From contig OX344762.1 in NCBI GenBank assembly GCA_947034895.1, forward strand, positions 30,174,760 through 30,238,759: a DNA stretch of 64,000 nucleotides, read 5' to 3'. Below the pieces are notes generated by a model. It was not told the origin of the DNA. It was given only the letters and a program-made list of their open reading frames with translations, and made no database searches. The stretch is from Rhytidiadelphus loreus (Eukaryota; Streptophyta; Bryopsida; Hypnales; Hylocomiaceae). The position numbers and the translations under genes were made by a program. Below are positions 1-13,017 of the stretch, one piece after another (position 1 is the stretch's first letter; each line of letters opens with the position of its first letter).

Positions 1-3000
1 GTGATATAAAACTTACATACAATCTTATTTTATGGGCACTCAAAGCATCTTCTTGAAAAACAAAACATACAAGATTTGTTTTTGATAGCTCAAATTTCAA
101 AATTTTCAAAATAAGAAAGACCCAAAGGGTTCGAATTGCTTGCTAGAACAATTTTACCATTAAAATTGATGAATTTCAATTCTTTCTTAGAACTATTCTT
201 GATTTAATGTATTTTTTTTAAGAAGATTCAAAGTCTTATGACCTACTATGGCAAGAAAAAAAATGCATTTTTTCCCACTTTAAACACTAATATCTTGCAA
301 TCTATGTAATTAAAGTTTTCAATTTTTTTCCAAACATTGTAATACTATTCAAGTGCAATATCTTATGGTTGAATTAAAAAAAACAAATTAGAAATTTATA
401 TTTTGCTCTTTACACTAGAAATGGTGATTTTTTTATTAAACATACCATATTGGTGGTTAGGGTTGGCATGTTTTTTCTTAAAATAGATGCCAAAATTTTG
501 GATGCACTCTTTTATCAAAAAAAATGTTTGGAAAAAAACAAATCTTTCTTTTGGGAAGGAGAATTTGCTGAATGACATTTGCTAACTTTAATTAATTATT
601 CAGCAAGGAACATTGAACCTGACTACAAGGTATTGTAGTCACAAAACTTGAAGAGACAATTCAAAATGTGCTTTCGGTCTACATTCATTGAACTTTAAGC
701 ACATCCAATGCTTTAGAGTTTGGATGCATATTTTAGAACAATTAGATTGTTTCACTAGATTTGTTTTTTTCTTGAAGGTGGAAAAGTAGATAAAAATAAA
801 TTTGTACATCATTTCATTGATCATTCATCAAAATTAAGTACTAACTAAGACCTCTATTTATTCAAGACTACATAGTTCTTTTTGCTAGCGCTTAAATAAT
901 ATCAAATTCTGAAACTATTTTGTATAAGCATACTACAAATCAAGAATTGAAAGTATATGAAACAAAATAAGTTTAATAATTTATAAACAAAATTTAAGTT
1001 TGTTGAGATCTATCAAATAAAATTGATTGAAGTGTTATTAATCTTTCTTTAACCCCTAAAGTCCCATTGTCCTCTCAGGGGACAATTTGGAGTTTGGATA
1101 GGTTCCTATCAGCTCAATTTATATTAGGATTTTCTGCAACTTTTTCTAACATTTAGTTTTCTGAGAGGTTTGAGGATATATAATATTTATTTGAATCCAA
1201 TGTTGGATGAAGAAGTTATGATTTTTTTTTGGTGAAACCAAACTTGAGGGATAGGTTAATTAGGTACTTTTTTCTTAACTTTGGAAGAGGCATTAGATGA
1301 GATTCGGGGGGGCTGGAGGGCCGTTTTAGGCCTGTTCCCAACTCCGTTGCCCCCGGTCTCATTGAACGCTGGTGTCAGATGTTTTTTATATTTTAAAATC
1401 CTTAAAATGAAAAACAAGATTAAATTTATTTATCTATTTTTAAAAAAAAAATGACCTGGCAATCTCTTGGTCAGGTCAGCGCAGCTTGCAAACGGCGGGT
1501 TTCTAGATGGAAACTTGCAGCCCTCTAGAGTAGCAAAAAAACACATAATGGCAAGGTTCCTAGAGTGAACCCGATTGTGGAAGGGACAACAAGAGAAGAT
1601 TGCAGAGGCCGGAGAAGGTCACAAAATATTCTAAAATTTATGGTCAAACATCACAAATGCCAGTTGAATCAAATAGACGAAGGACCTTTTGTGAAGGTGG
1701 GGGCTTTGATGTTCCCAATGTCAGGAACGCAGATGGGAACATGATGGATTTTACAAGGAACAAAATGGACCCGTTTTTTGAATTGCTTAATGGCATTTTT
1801 TATTTCACTAATACCATAGGCCTTTGAAATTGCATATACTTTAGAGAATGTTGTTTTTTCCCAAAAAAATTTCATCTTGTGAATAACAATTTCATCTTTC
1901 AATATATTGTTGGGATTTGTGAGATTCCAAAAAATGGGGTGGAAAATCTCATACCAAAAAAAGGTTTGTATTGTTATTTTTTACAACATAGTCGCATTGC
2001 ATGGTTTGGGGGGAGTGTTGTAAGTCTCCAAATCTTTTGAAAATTGGTGGACGTGTTCCTAATATCATGTAAAATATGCTTGATTTTTAAATTAAAAATT
2101 TGTAGTGCAAAAAACATAGATTTTTTTTCCTAATCATGTTAGCAAGACTTTCTTATTTTTCTTTGCCAACTAATCAAACTCAATTTGTCTAAGTTTGACA
2201 AATTAGTGCTTAGTTTTCAAATTTGTACTTAATTGACTTCTCTAAAATATGCATCTACATGAGCATAACTAGTAGAACTATACTTACTTGTCCCATTAGT
2301 GAGTGAAAAAATTAGTGCCACCTACAAATTTTAGTATCAGCACACAAATTTTGTATTGTGGAAATTGAAGCAATACGATATTATTTCAATCTCCACTAAT
2401 TCAAATTTGAAGGTCATGACACATATTCTTTAAATAGAGCACTTGTAACTTATGTTGTCAAATCATAAGAATGGATGATCAATCAATTTTGTCGCACTAG
2501 GACAATCAAGCTATGTAGCACTTGAATGTTTGGAATGAACTGAAAATTACAACAACAAAATCAACCCTATTTGTGCCCTAACTTAGATGTTACCCTATTT
2601 GTATTGCTATGTGAGTACCATTTTGTGTACATTTCAAACTTTCAAATGTACTTTATTAGTATATAGCAATGTTTTCATGGGACAATATATTGTTCTATTT
2701 GACAAATTTTGCAACTTGTCTAGTAAGGTCTATTCAAATTTGCACGAAACACTGCAATGAAAGCATTTCCACTTGGAGCTTGTTTCTATGTAACACTCAA
2801 TTGTGCACTTTGGCAAAGAGAAGCCACATGCACATGTCCACTTTGATTTTCCAACCTGTTATGGAGATGATGAATCTTTTTTTAAAGTGTAGGCCTGTCA
2901 AGATTGTGTGGCAAGGTCTTTCAACTGGACATATTTTGTACTTTATTTCTTAAAATTATAATAGGAGGTCAATTTTAGTGTTTCCTTTCCACCTTTTTAG

Positions 3001-4777
3001 CTTCTACCTTGAAGCTCTCCTAAAATTTAGAGACTCTTGGGGAGCTTATGGATTTTTTTTTAGTCTTGTAGGGTGAGCGCATATGAATGGCCCACCCAAA
3101 TTTTCCCATTATTGTCAAGATGGGAAGCTACAAAAAAATGAATGAGTCGGGCATTACTCTTACAATTCTTTCTTCCCCTCTATTGGTATATAGTGACTAA
3201 AAAAAGGCATAAATAGTCACATCATACAACTAGAGGCTCCTACTTTCAATGTACCTAAATGCAATTGAATACGCATTTGAGCATGGTTCCTAGTACTAAA
3301 TTGTCTTATTTTTCTTGAATCTTGTTGGAAATTTTAGATTATTTTAAGAAATGCTTTTTGAACACCACATGAATAAATTATGATTATTCAAATTTCTAGT
3401 TATTAGAATATCCAAATTTGACCATTGATTCTCATATTTAGATAGAGTATTGTTCATGCAAGAATTTGTAGGGGTGGTTTTGCAATAGGGTTGATTTTGT
3501 AGCAAGTTATCTTAATAAATAAATGATTGTATTTCCTATTTTGTTGTTTGATGGAACTTCTACTCTCATTTCACATTGAACTTATATGTTGCTATTATAT
3601 CCAAGGGGTAGGTTGATACAACCCTAGCTACTAAATATTTATTTATTTATATTAATAATAAAGATTGGTGGTTATCAAAAATTGCGAATGTTTTAAAGAC
3701 TTTATTTCCCATACATCTTTGGTAATTAACAAAACCATATTTAATATGCTATTTTTAGAATTATTCTTGTTAATCCTAGCCCCTTCAAATACTACTACCA
3801 ATTAAGTTATAATCTAACATGTAAGGCACGACCCCTATTTTTTGCTATTGTATCTATTTACTATTATTATAGGTTGACCAAGTTTTCATATTTTCTTGTT
3901 GGCAAGTGAAAGGAGGTTCCAACATACTAAAGAATGCAACATTTGGATATCATATGCAAAAATTATGATCGGTCAAAGTTATTTTGGGAAGATATTTTAG
4001 GGTTTTTTCTTTCACATTATACGTTAATATTGATTTTGGAGATATACTCAAAGTAATGATGATGGTTTTGGTTCAATGGCGCATTCAAGGTATCCACTTT
4101 AATTGAAATCCATGCTTACATCATTGTTTACAATATTGAGAGAAAAAAAAAATGTACATGCAATGTTGACAAAAAATAGTTTGTACATGCAATACACTAT
4201 TGAGGAATCATATGATGTGTGTTGAAGAATTAAGGTAGGAAAGCCTAATGTGGATTGTTTGGTAGTTGTACATATTTAGACTAATAGGATTTAATTTTTT
4301 TTCATAGTAGAATGGCAAATTGAAGAGTATTTCACCAATACTTGGATCAACTCATATTTAAAAGTAAAAAGTTGTATTGTAGGTCAAAGTAAAAGCACAT
4401 AGCTTCCCATTGTAGTTAGATGGGGACTATTCTTGTCATTTTGGATTCTAGTGTGACTCTCTTACTTCTCTACATGGTTCCAATGCAAATCCAAAAGCAC
4501 CCTTTTTGTATAATAAACCATCAATGAACATTTTCATGATGTGTAGAAGTTTGCATGGGTGTGTTCATTGAATTGTGACTTTTCAACCCAATTCCAACAC
4601 TTTGAGCCCTAACATATGAAAACAACAATGTGAATTGGGTCCCAAAATATAGCTCTAAATTGGGCTCTAGTCCATTTTGGGTCATCTTTCCATATGTGTT
4701 AAAAATGTATAATATGATATGTGTGTATAATGTAATGGATGGATGTAGAGGTTTATAGTTGGAAAACAATCAATCCT
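1..4777. other. AT-rich gene desert with dispersed repeat fragments
   Basis: No exon series or recognisable protein is visible on either strand. Positions 1-370 resemble 12460-12915 (shared phrases around 'tatcttgcaatctatg' and 'tagaactat'), so they are one arm of a dispersed repeat. At 1049 there is a TTAACCCCTAAAG end like those of the TTAA elements further right, but no partner end was found. A small GC-richer patch at 1290-1600 stands out from the surrounding composition and stays unexplained. Confidence 0.6.
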
Positions 4778-5431
4778 TTAACCCCAAAATGACCCTAGAA
4801 TTTCTTGAGCTTCTAGGAATTTGTTTTAAATTGAACAAAAAGCCAACATTTTGATAAGTTGTATCATGTTTTTTTGAATTGTAACCGTATAAAATCAATC
4901 TAGACATGTTAGGGATCACATTAGAAAAGAAAACACAACAATATCTCATATGGATTAAAAGATTATAGTGTTTGATCATGAAGGTGTTAAAACTGTAAAA
5001 GTGATTTGAAGTCTTTCAATCCTCTTTTCACATGTCAAATCTAAAAATTTGGGCACCAAAAAAATATAAGGTTCAGGGCCTAACATGCATAACCCCAATC
5101 AATTTATGACTTCTCAAAATATATTCTACAATTTTCTTAAATGAATTTCTAATGTGATTTTTTCTTAAGATTTAGTGTATTTGAGGCTCATTCCCAAGAG
5201 CCCTCAACACTACAAAAAGTCAAGATTGCAATGGACACCCGTATACAAAATCTTGAATAGAAAAATCATAATCAATCATTTTCAAAATCAGATTTTTGAA
5301 GCTAAAACTAGACTTCAAAAAGATTTTATCAAAAATATAAACTACTAAATTTTTTTTATTTAGTAAGGTTTTATTTAACTTCAAAAATTGGTCAAGGACA
5401 CAGTCTGTCCTCAAAGTCATTTTGGGGTTAA
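4778..5431. mobile_element. TTAA-flanked MITE, copy 1 of a 650-bp family
   Basis: The segment begins TTAACCCCAAAATGAC and ends GTCATTTTGGGGTTAA, so it has a perfect terminal inverted repeat of at least 12 bp starting CCCC, with TTAA on both sides. Its interior is AT-rich, contains no transposase, and is similar along its length to the element at 5993-6628 (for example around 4806-4860 versus 6023-6080). TTAA target sites plus CCC-type ends are the signature of the piggyBac superfamily, so I infer a non-autonomous piggyBac-like element. TTAA is itself palindromic, so it could also be part of the inverted repeat. Confidence 0.7.
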
Positions 5432-5992
5432 GTCCCATAGAACCACAAATTGATTTTTGGAGTGAGAAACAAAAATAACTCATAATCTGACAAAAATTGG
5501 AAGTGAGTTAGAAAATGGAGGTTACCAATTTATTTCATAGAGAATAAATTTGAGCAATCTGATTTGGAAAATACAATTGCATGCAACAATTATGTACATT
5601 TATACATGGGGATGTTTGGAAATTTCTACATAATATATAAAAATACGTGGAGAGAATTGCAAAAGATATATTTGTCCTTTTTCTTTAACAACATTGGCAA
5701 TGTTTTAAGGGGAAAACAAATACAAAGATGGCACAAGTAGATAGGTACTTTGTGGAAAGAAGGTTTCCATAAATAAATATAGCATATAATATTGTGTATA
5801 GCACATTTTTTATACTTTTAGGTATAATAGTCAACAATGTGCTTTTTTGAGTCTTTTTTTCATCTTCCATTATAGATGCTAGCTTTAAATACTTCTATGT
5901 AAGTGTTGATTAGTCACGAAAAAAACAAAACTCAACTTATGTCAGTTTTGAGTAGAAGATTTTGTATATGCCTATGTTGAGTATTTCTCATA
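5432..5992. other. Spacer between two related TTAA elements
   Basis: AT-rich sequence with no coding signal. It separates two copies of the same MITE family in the same orientation. Confidence 0.5.
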
Positions 5993-6628
5993 TTAACCCC
6001 TAAATGCCCAAGGCGTGTTTTGAGCTTCTTGGAATTTGCTCTAAATTGAACAAAATGACAATATTTAGATAAATTGTGTCAATTTTTTTTAATCGTAACC
6101 ATAAAAATTCAAACTAGACATGTTAGAGATCTCATAGGAAAATAAAACATAACAATATCACTTATGGAGTGAAAGATTATAATGTTTGAGCATGAGGGTG
6201 TTAAAACTACAAAAGTGATGTAAAGTCATTCAATCCTCTTTTCACAAGCTAATCTAAAAAGTTGGTGACCAAAAAATATGAGGTTAAAGGGTCTAACATA
6301 TATAACCCCAATCAATTTATGGCTTCTCAAAATCTACTCTATGATTTTTTTTAATGAATTTCTAATGTGATTTTTTCTCCAAGATCTAGTGTATTTGAGG
6401 CTAATTTCCAAGAGCTCTCAACACTACGGGAAGTCAAAATTGGATGGATATCCTTGCACAAAATCTTGAATAGAAAAATCACTATCATTTATTTTTAAGA
6501 TTGGATTTTTGATGCTAAGACTAGACTTCAAGAAGAAAACTACTGAAAATAAAAACTTGGTTAGGTTTTATTTAACTTCAAAGTCTTGCAAACACCAGAT
6601 TTGGGTGTCTCGGGCATTTAGGGGTTAA
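5993..6628. mobile_element. TTAA-flanked MITE, copy 2 of the 650-bp family
   Basis: It starts TTAACCCCTAAATGCCC and ends GGGCATTTAGGGGTTAA, a perfect 13-bp inverted repeat inside the TTAA flanks. The interior is homologous to 4778-5431 but clearly diverged, so this is an independent insertion or an old duplication. No reading frame of transposase size is present. Confidence 0.75.
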
Positions 6629-8356
6629 GCATGTATTTTTACACATTGAAGGTGTATTTTTCAATATTGATTGCTCTATATGAATCATGAAAGCACTGTC
6701 TATGGAATCCAAAGGTCCTTGAAGTGAATCTTTTATAACATTGCTAGAGTTGTAGGCTTGCATTTGCAAAAAAAATTTACGTCAATGTCAACGATGTTGA
6801 ATACATTGTCAAGAAAGTCTTAATTCTTGCATTACTGATAGTGGATCATCCTAATTTTTTGCACACCTATTGTCTATCACTCATTGTTCAATTGGTATGG
6901 TTATTTTTTTCACTTTGGCTCCTCTATCTTCAATAATCCTACATTTGCCAAAGGTTCTATCTATATTCTTACTTTGACCAAAACAACTTTGGTACTTAAC
7001 CTTGCAACATTGTCAAGGACACAAGACATCCTTTTGACGAATGAGAATTGTTGAGGAGCAAAGGGAATGATGATATCATTCTCATCTATTTTGAGTAGTC
7101 TACGAGTGGTGAGGTTATATGGTATGTACAAGACTAAAAAAACTCTTCATTCAAGGGATTTTCTTTTCTTGGCTAGTGATTAGAGTTGGAAAATAATGCA
7201 AATGGAGACCAAATTTCAATGAAGTGAAGGGCTCCAATACAAGAATTTTTAGGGTGGGCAACTTCAATCTTGAATTTTAAGAGTTTCTACGCCAAGAAAC
7301 TTTGTAGTATTTGCATGAATAGTTGACATTGCTTGCTTTGGCTTCCAACTTTGCCCCCACCCATGCCCCTGTAACAATTGTAAGCCTTGTATCTCTTTAG
7401 CCATGGCAAATTTTGGTCATGCATCTTGTTGAGATTATTCTTCATAATCAAACGTTGGTTTGAAAATTCCTCCAAGATCTATCTAATGCACTAATTGCTA
7501 GTCATGGTCCATGTATTCCTTGTGCATGCGCCCAATGCTAAAATAAAGGGGCCTTAGGATTTAAATAATTCTTGCCACTAAATGTGGTCAAAGAGCCATG
7601 GCCATGGGCTCCATTTGCTTCGTTTGTACATGGAGAAGGGCACATCTTTATAGAATTAAAGGGTTGACCATGTAATACCATTGTTGATACTAATTGTCCA
7701 ATGGATGACAAATAATCTTCCAACGTAGGATAGAAGAACATATGTTAATCATTGAAAATTTGTAAAAAAAGGGAAGGTCTTGCATAGTAGTTTGACCTCC
7801 AATGAGTGTTTTTATTTTTTATTTTTTATTTTTATTCTTTTAGTAGATAATTCACACTAGAGCAAAAAAGGATGATTTCCATGGTGACTAGCCCATCCTT
7901 TTAAGGGTTAAAGCAATGAATGGTTGATACTTATCCATAGATTGGAAAGTATGTTTGGAAATATTTAGATAGAATCTTCATGTTGCAAACATCATTATTT
8001 ACTGCAACATCATTATTTATTAAGAAAATAAGCACATCAGATTTGAGGCCTCTTATTTTTTTTTCTTTCCTAGGATTCTTTTTTACTCTGATTTTTTGTC
8101 TCCCCAGAAGGTCTCGAAGGAGAAATACCACCGGTATCAAAAGAGGAATTCAAATTGAAGCTAAGCCATAAGTAGTAAGGCCTGATAGCAAATTATTTCA
8201 CAATGTACATCCATTCCGAAAAAATACACAAACTCACGACGGACTGACTTTCTGCCACATTTCATCCATGTCATGTGGACGACGGACCACCTTTTGTCAT
8301 CCACCCTCTATTTTTTCATCCGTCTAGCTAGACAAGTGTTGTAAACAAATTATTGC
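6629..8356. other. Non-coding AT-rich stretch with one isolated TTAA-element end
   Basis: No gene is supported. The last 160 bp of a TTAA-type element are recognisable at about 7745-7911. They end in AAGGG followed by TTAA and resemble 47321-47434. A matching left end was not found, so this copy is truncated or diverged. Confidence 0.5.
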
Positions 8357-8467
8357 AAATCTTGCACCAGTCCCCCAGGCCACCTGTGGCTGGGGCTTTG
8401 TTTCCCCCCTCTTGCAATGAAATTTCGTTTCATTTGTGTCAAAAAAAAAAAAAAAAAAAATCTTGCA
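8357..8467 (+). mobile_element. Short retroposed element (SINE-like tail) with poly(A) and target duplication
   Basis: About 74 bp of unique sequence is followed by a run of about 20 A (8441-8460). The 10-bp word AAATCTTGCA occurs at 8357-8366 and again at 8458-8467, as expected for a target-site duplication. The 3' part GCAATGAAATTTCGTTTCAT also occurs, diverged and on the other strand, in the insertion at 46752-46802. The body contains a CCCAG-GCCAC / GTGGC-TGGG hairpin. No clear Pol III A or B box is visible, so the copy may be 5' truncated. Confidence 0.65.
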
Positions 8468-11400
8468 ACAGGGTGTACCAGTGTTCCAGTACGTTGCGAT
8501 GCATGTCTGTCAGTCAGTTTTCCACATTGTACATTCGATCACTGTGTTTCCTCCGTACAAACTGATCGAACTCAGATGATGTTTTTCAAACACTAGATAC
8601 GTACACTGATTTTTTCCTACCTCATCATTGTTCATACAACTTTCCACAGCATTCCCCAGTGACAGTGACTCAAAAAGAGATCAAAAGAAAGAATGGATCC
8701 ATGCATTTGGGATGCAACTACAAATTATAGATTTCATCCCTCAAAATCGAACTTCTTTAGTGGCATACAATATGTTTGTTTAGACTGTTGGTAAGTTGCT
8801 TGTTTGTGCGTTCGTCGTCACTTTTATGAAGGTCAAAGCAAGTCAATTCCTAAGCACACGCACCTGTGAACTGGCAGTCTTGAAGTGAGAAATAAAGTGG
8901 GACTACCGTATGCCAGCAGCAGTGATTCAATGCAAAGTCGAGGCTTAAATCACTTGAGTTCAATTCAATGATGCACCTCCCCGTGCGACAAGAAGCCCTC
9001 TGCTGCAGGTTGAGATCATCTCGAATTTTTGATTTGGGAAAACAGGGATTAATTTTTGCTCTGCTACTGGATTACTGGTTAAGACTTGTGTGTGTAAATG
9101 AATGAGTCCGAGACGAGACAGTAATGGTAGCACTTTGCTGGAATATGTGAACACAATTGTGTAAATGGGAGAATGTAACTTACCACCTAACCATTGAGGA
9201 GAAATATTGAGACTGAGATATTTTCAAGTGTGTTTCTTCAAAATGTACTATGGAGTTTTGCCTACCCAAAAGTGCGTACACTCTGGTTTTAAAAAAATGA
9301 CCACAGAATAACTTAATTTCAACACGTCGATGTGACATGCTTGGTAGAATAATCGAAAAAAAAATTCATTCATGAGGTTAGTAGTATAAGGATCATTCTT
9401 CATCTTCTAGTGTCAATTGTGCTCTTCAGTAGATTTGACTGAGCCGACCCAACTGCGACTTCTGTAACGTTTCACAGATTTGGTGTGCGCGCTGTGTTAA
9501 TTATCACGAAGCTACTATCACTCCAACGAAACAATTCCTGTCATTGTCAGTTTCCGATTGTTCCTTAAATTTTCCCCGCACTGAGTTCTCATCCGCAATA
9601 CTGACAGTCCATTGATGTATCAACAGTTGATATATTCAGTGCATATATGAATTTTTAGGTCAGTGAGAGATTAGTTGCAGCAAAAAGAAACCCCAAATCA
9701 AGGATTTTATGATAAATGCTGTCCAGTTCATTGGCAACGGCATTTCGCTGGAACATGGTCCATCAATCTTGAAATAAACGAAGGAAGCCAGTTGCTTGAT
9801 TTGTTTTCTATTGTTTGTTTATTACTTTGAAAATTTTCTAACAAAATATCAGGCCATGATATATCACTAGAAAGGAAATGACCATGCACATCAACTCCGT
9901 TTTACACGATTTGAACTGACAAATTTGTAAGCTTCTGAATTTCAAAAGTTTTAATTTTTTTTCCATATAAAATTATTCAATAGAAGGAAAATGACAAAAA
10001 ACAAGAGATCAGATTATTTCGACGATTATCTGTGCTACCCTCAATGCATGGCACAGGTGTTGTGATTGAATGGCAATGGAATGTCTCCTTAGGCTTGGAC
10101 AAGCTAGTTCGAGGGACGTACTTCAGTAAAAGATCTTCATACAAATGTTTCATTCTCTGGAGAACCTCACATGAGCAGACTGTTGTGGCCACAGGAGTAA
10201 CAATCACCTGAGCTGAGCAATGCAGGAGCTAGGGTGCGATCAGTGAATAAAAGCAGTTCTAGCATCCAGAAACTACCCAAGCGCTGAAATCAATATTATG
10301 GTTTGAAGTTTTGTTGAATGTCTGCAATGTCTGCGTCTTCAGGACAGAAGCTCAAAAGAGTTACTATTTCTGAACTATCCCTTTCTCTTGGAGTGCTTCT
10401 AAACACAACCCCGCTCAATTCAAGAGCGAAACGGGCGAAGCGTAATTCTCAGAAACAACATTGCGGAGTCACGGAGACAGGATTGTTAAGTATTGTTTTT
10501 AAGGCATGATAGTGTAAGTCTTTGCAACTACTGCACAGGATCACTACATTTGGAGTGTGCTCCATCAACCTTGCTTCTAAAGTGAAGATATGAAGTGGCT
10601 GCATGTCTGAGAGTATCATCAGTGAATCACCGCAAACGACTTCACAAATATAAATTACTAACTCTGATTGGTGCGGAATTAGAACTTGGGATTACTACGG
10701 TTAGAAGTGCAATCAAAAACCACATGAGAAAGACACAAGAAAATCTGGACAACGGGAGTATACCCAATTAGAAACAAGACAAAAGACAAAAAAAATTAGA
10801 AAGTGCTATTTAAAGCAAATCTTGCTTTGGATCCAATTCCATTTGTTTTTCAAGGAAAATTTAGTGAAAAATATTTCAAGAAATCGAACTCTTCAAAATT
10901 GCAAATTAGCTGGTAAAATAAAAAAGTTTGACCGCTGTATGAACCTCCTACCTTCCTTAGAACCGAACGCGAAGTTCTCTCCCTCATTTGATTTATAGTG
11001 CTCCTCTAGCTCGGTCTTCCTGACTTCTGTAAGTCTTCCTTCTTGCAAGCTTTGCAGAGCAGACGATGCTTCTAGCTAGCCCGTCGTAATGCTAGCTTTC
11101 CCATGGTGAATTGAAGGGGACGGTTTCGATCTCCTCCCTCCCAGCCCTCGTGATTAATAATTAATTGCACATGGCTGCAGGATATTAATTAATTGTAGCC
11201 ACAATATTGCAGATCATCGACTGGATCGATGATCCTTTCGAATTCAATCGCCCAGAGCTGGACGTGGTTCCGATCGAGTGCTAGCTTTGATTCACTGATC
11301 TCACTGTCATTTGAATTCATTCTCTGTAAGTTGCTGATCTTCTAATCAATGCTACCATGCACTTGGAAATCACCAACCCCTAGCTACTAACTGACTGCAC

Positions 11401-11818
11401 GAGTTTGGCAGCTCGATTCCTAGAAAAGCAGATGTAATCACGTGCTCTGCAATAATCACCAGAGAAGAGGAGAGAAGAAAAGAGAAGGGAACGCTTCCCA
11501 ACGCTTGTGTTTTATTGAGGTGCACCGTGCGTGGTCCCAAGAGGGGTGCTCGGTTGGAGTGAATGGAGTATATTTGTTGGAGCTAGGACCAAGAAAATTT
11601 GGCGCCAAAATGCTGCCCAGTTGGCACGAAGTCAAGGCGACATCTGATTCGGCACTCAGGTGTTGAAATTGAATTTCCAAGTCAGATTCTCATGGGTTCA
11701 CATCACTTCACACCATTCACAAGATACAAGATGACATCTAGCACTTTCTTACAAAAAAGGACTTGTTTTATGCCGAATTTGATTACAAATTATCATTTGG
11801 TCCCCATTTTTAGTGTAA
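8468..11818. other. Intergenic stretch, less AT-rich, no supported gene
   Basis: Composition is closer to genic DNA than the flanks, but I found no chain of exons. A 76-codon open frame on the minus strand at 9977-10207 has some protein-like character, but lacks splice partners and homology I can name. At 10790-10962 lies a partial copy of the AGGTAGGAGG MITE family, ending CCTCCTACCT. At 11212-11234 there is a perfect GATCATCGA / TCGATGATC hairpin with a 5-base loop. Confidence 0.45.
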
Positions 11819-11821
11819 ATT

Positions 11822-11974
11822 CACTACAAGAAAATGGGGGTATAAATGACTTGTCCACAATAACTGCACCGACAACAATGACTGCAAATTAGTCATTTTG
11901 CAATCACTTTGCAGTCATTGTTATCGGTGTAGTCATTGTGGACAAGTCATTTATATCCCCATTTTCTTGTAGTG
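11822..11974. mobile_element. CACTA-ended foldback MITE with ATT target duplication
   Basis: The element begins CACTACAAGAAAATGGG and ends CCCATTTTCTTGTAGTG. CACTACAAGAAAA is the classic terminus of plant CACTA (En/Spm) transposons. The flanking trinucleotide ATT is present on both sides (11819-11821 and 11975-11977), the expected 3-bp duplication. Almost the whole element is one inverted repeat, with arms of about 67 bp (11822-11888 and 11908-11974), a few mismatches and a loop of about 19 bases. It has no coding capacity. Confidence 0.9.
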
Positions 11975-12124
11975 ATTTTCTAGGATTGTTTTTTCAGTTC
12001 ACTTAAACATTTGTTTCATAGTGGTTTGTATCCTAATGAAGTCAAGGACATAACTGGAAAGCTAAACGTGAGTATAATATGAATAGAAATGAAAGTGTCA
12101 AAATTGGGGTTGAATATAGTGTCT

Positions 12125-13017
12125 TTAACTCCTAAAGGTTCAAAGTCTTCAAATGAATTTTGGGCAGGTTCCTATGGAATCAAATTCTACAATACATTTT
12201 TTTAAACTTCTCTTGGAGGTTAGAGAATGTATTTGCTTTATTAGAATATCATTTTTATTTCAACTGCTGCGCAAAAAAAAAAAGATATTAATGCCCTCCT
12301 AAGCTTGAAATACTCAATTCCAAACAACCCAAAAAACTCAAACTTTAAAAAAATAAATTAATAATAATAATAATCTTATTTTTTTTCCCTCACAAACTAT
12401 ATTCATGTCTACATGGATAACTTTTTATTCATTCAATTTGGATTAGTCATGTGAAAGTTATGGAGGTAATTTGTTTTATGGGCAATCAAGTCATCTTCCT
12501 AAAAAGATATCAAATAGAATTTGTTCCTAAGCTCAATTTTCAATTGTTTTTAAAACAAGGTATTGGGTGTAGAATACTTGCTATAGAAATCTCATTGTTA
12601 GAATTGTTATGTCTCAATTCCATTTTAGAACTATCCATGATTTCATTTTTCCTTCCATCTTGTATCTACCTCTAATATTTAACAAATTTTTTAAAAGACT
12701 GAAAATTTATTTATTTATTTATAAATCCTTAAATTTCAGCTCAATTCTCCACTATAAAGATTTAAACCTTTGAGTTATGTAGGGTAAAAAATTTAAGTTT
12801 AGGGGATTCAAAATTGAAAAATTGAAAATTGTCCATGTGTTTCCAAATTTTTTTCTAAAAACCTAGTATTTCTAAGTTCGAAAAAAACACTTTTCTTATC
12901 ACTTGAATACTAGTATCTTACAATCTACATGGTCAAAGTTTCTAAAAAAAATTCCAATCATTCCCATACAAGTCTTATTGAGTCCTACAATTGGATATGC
13001 AAAAAACTAGGGGTTAA
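12125..13017. repeat. Dispersed repeat bounded by TTAACTCCTA and TAGGGGTTAA
   Basis: The left boundary TTAACTCCTAAAGG and right boundary ACTAGGGGTTAA mirror the TTAA elements, although the inverted repeat is short and imperfect. Parts of the interior recur at 1-370 and at about 14100-14170, and the left end resembles 1049-1180. I read it as an old, diverged relative of the TTAA family. The pairing of the two ends is tentative. Confidence 0.4.
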
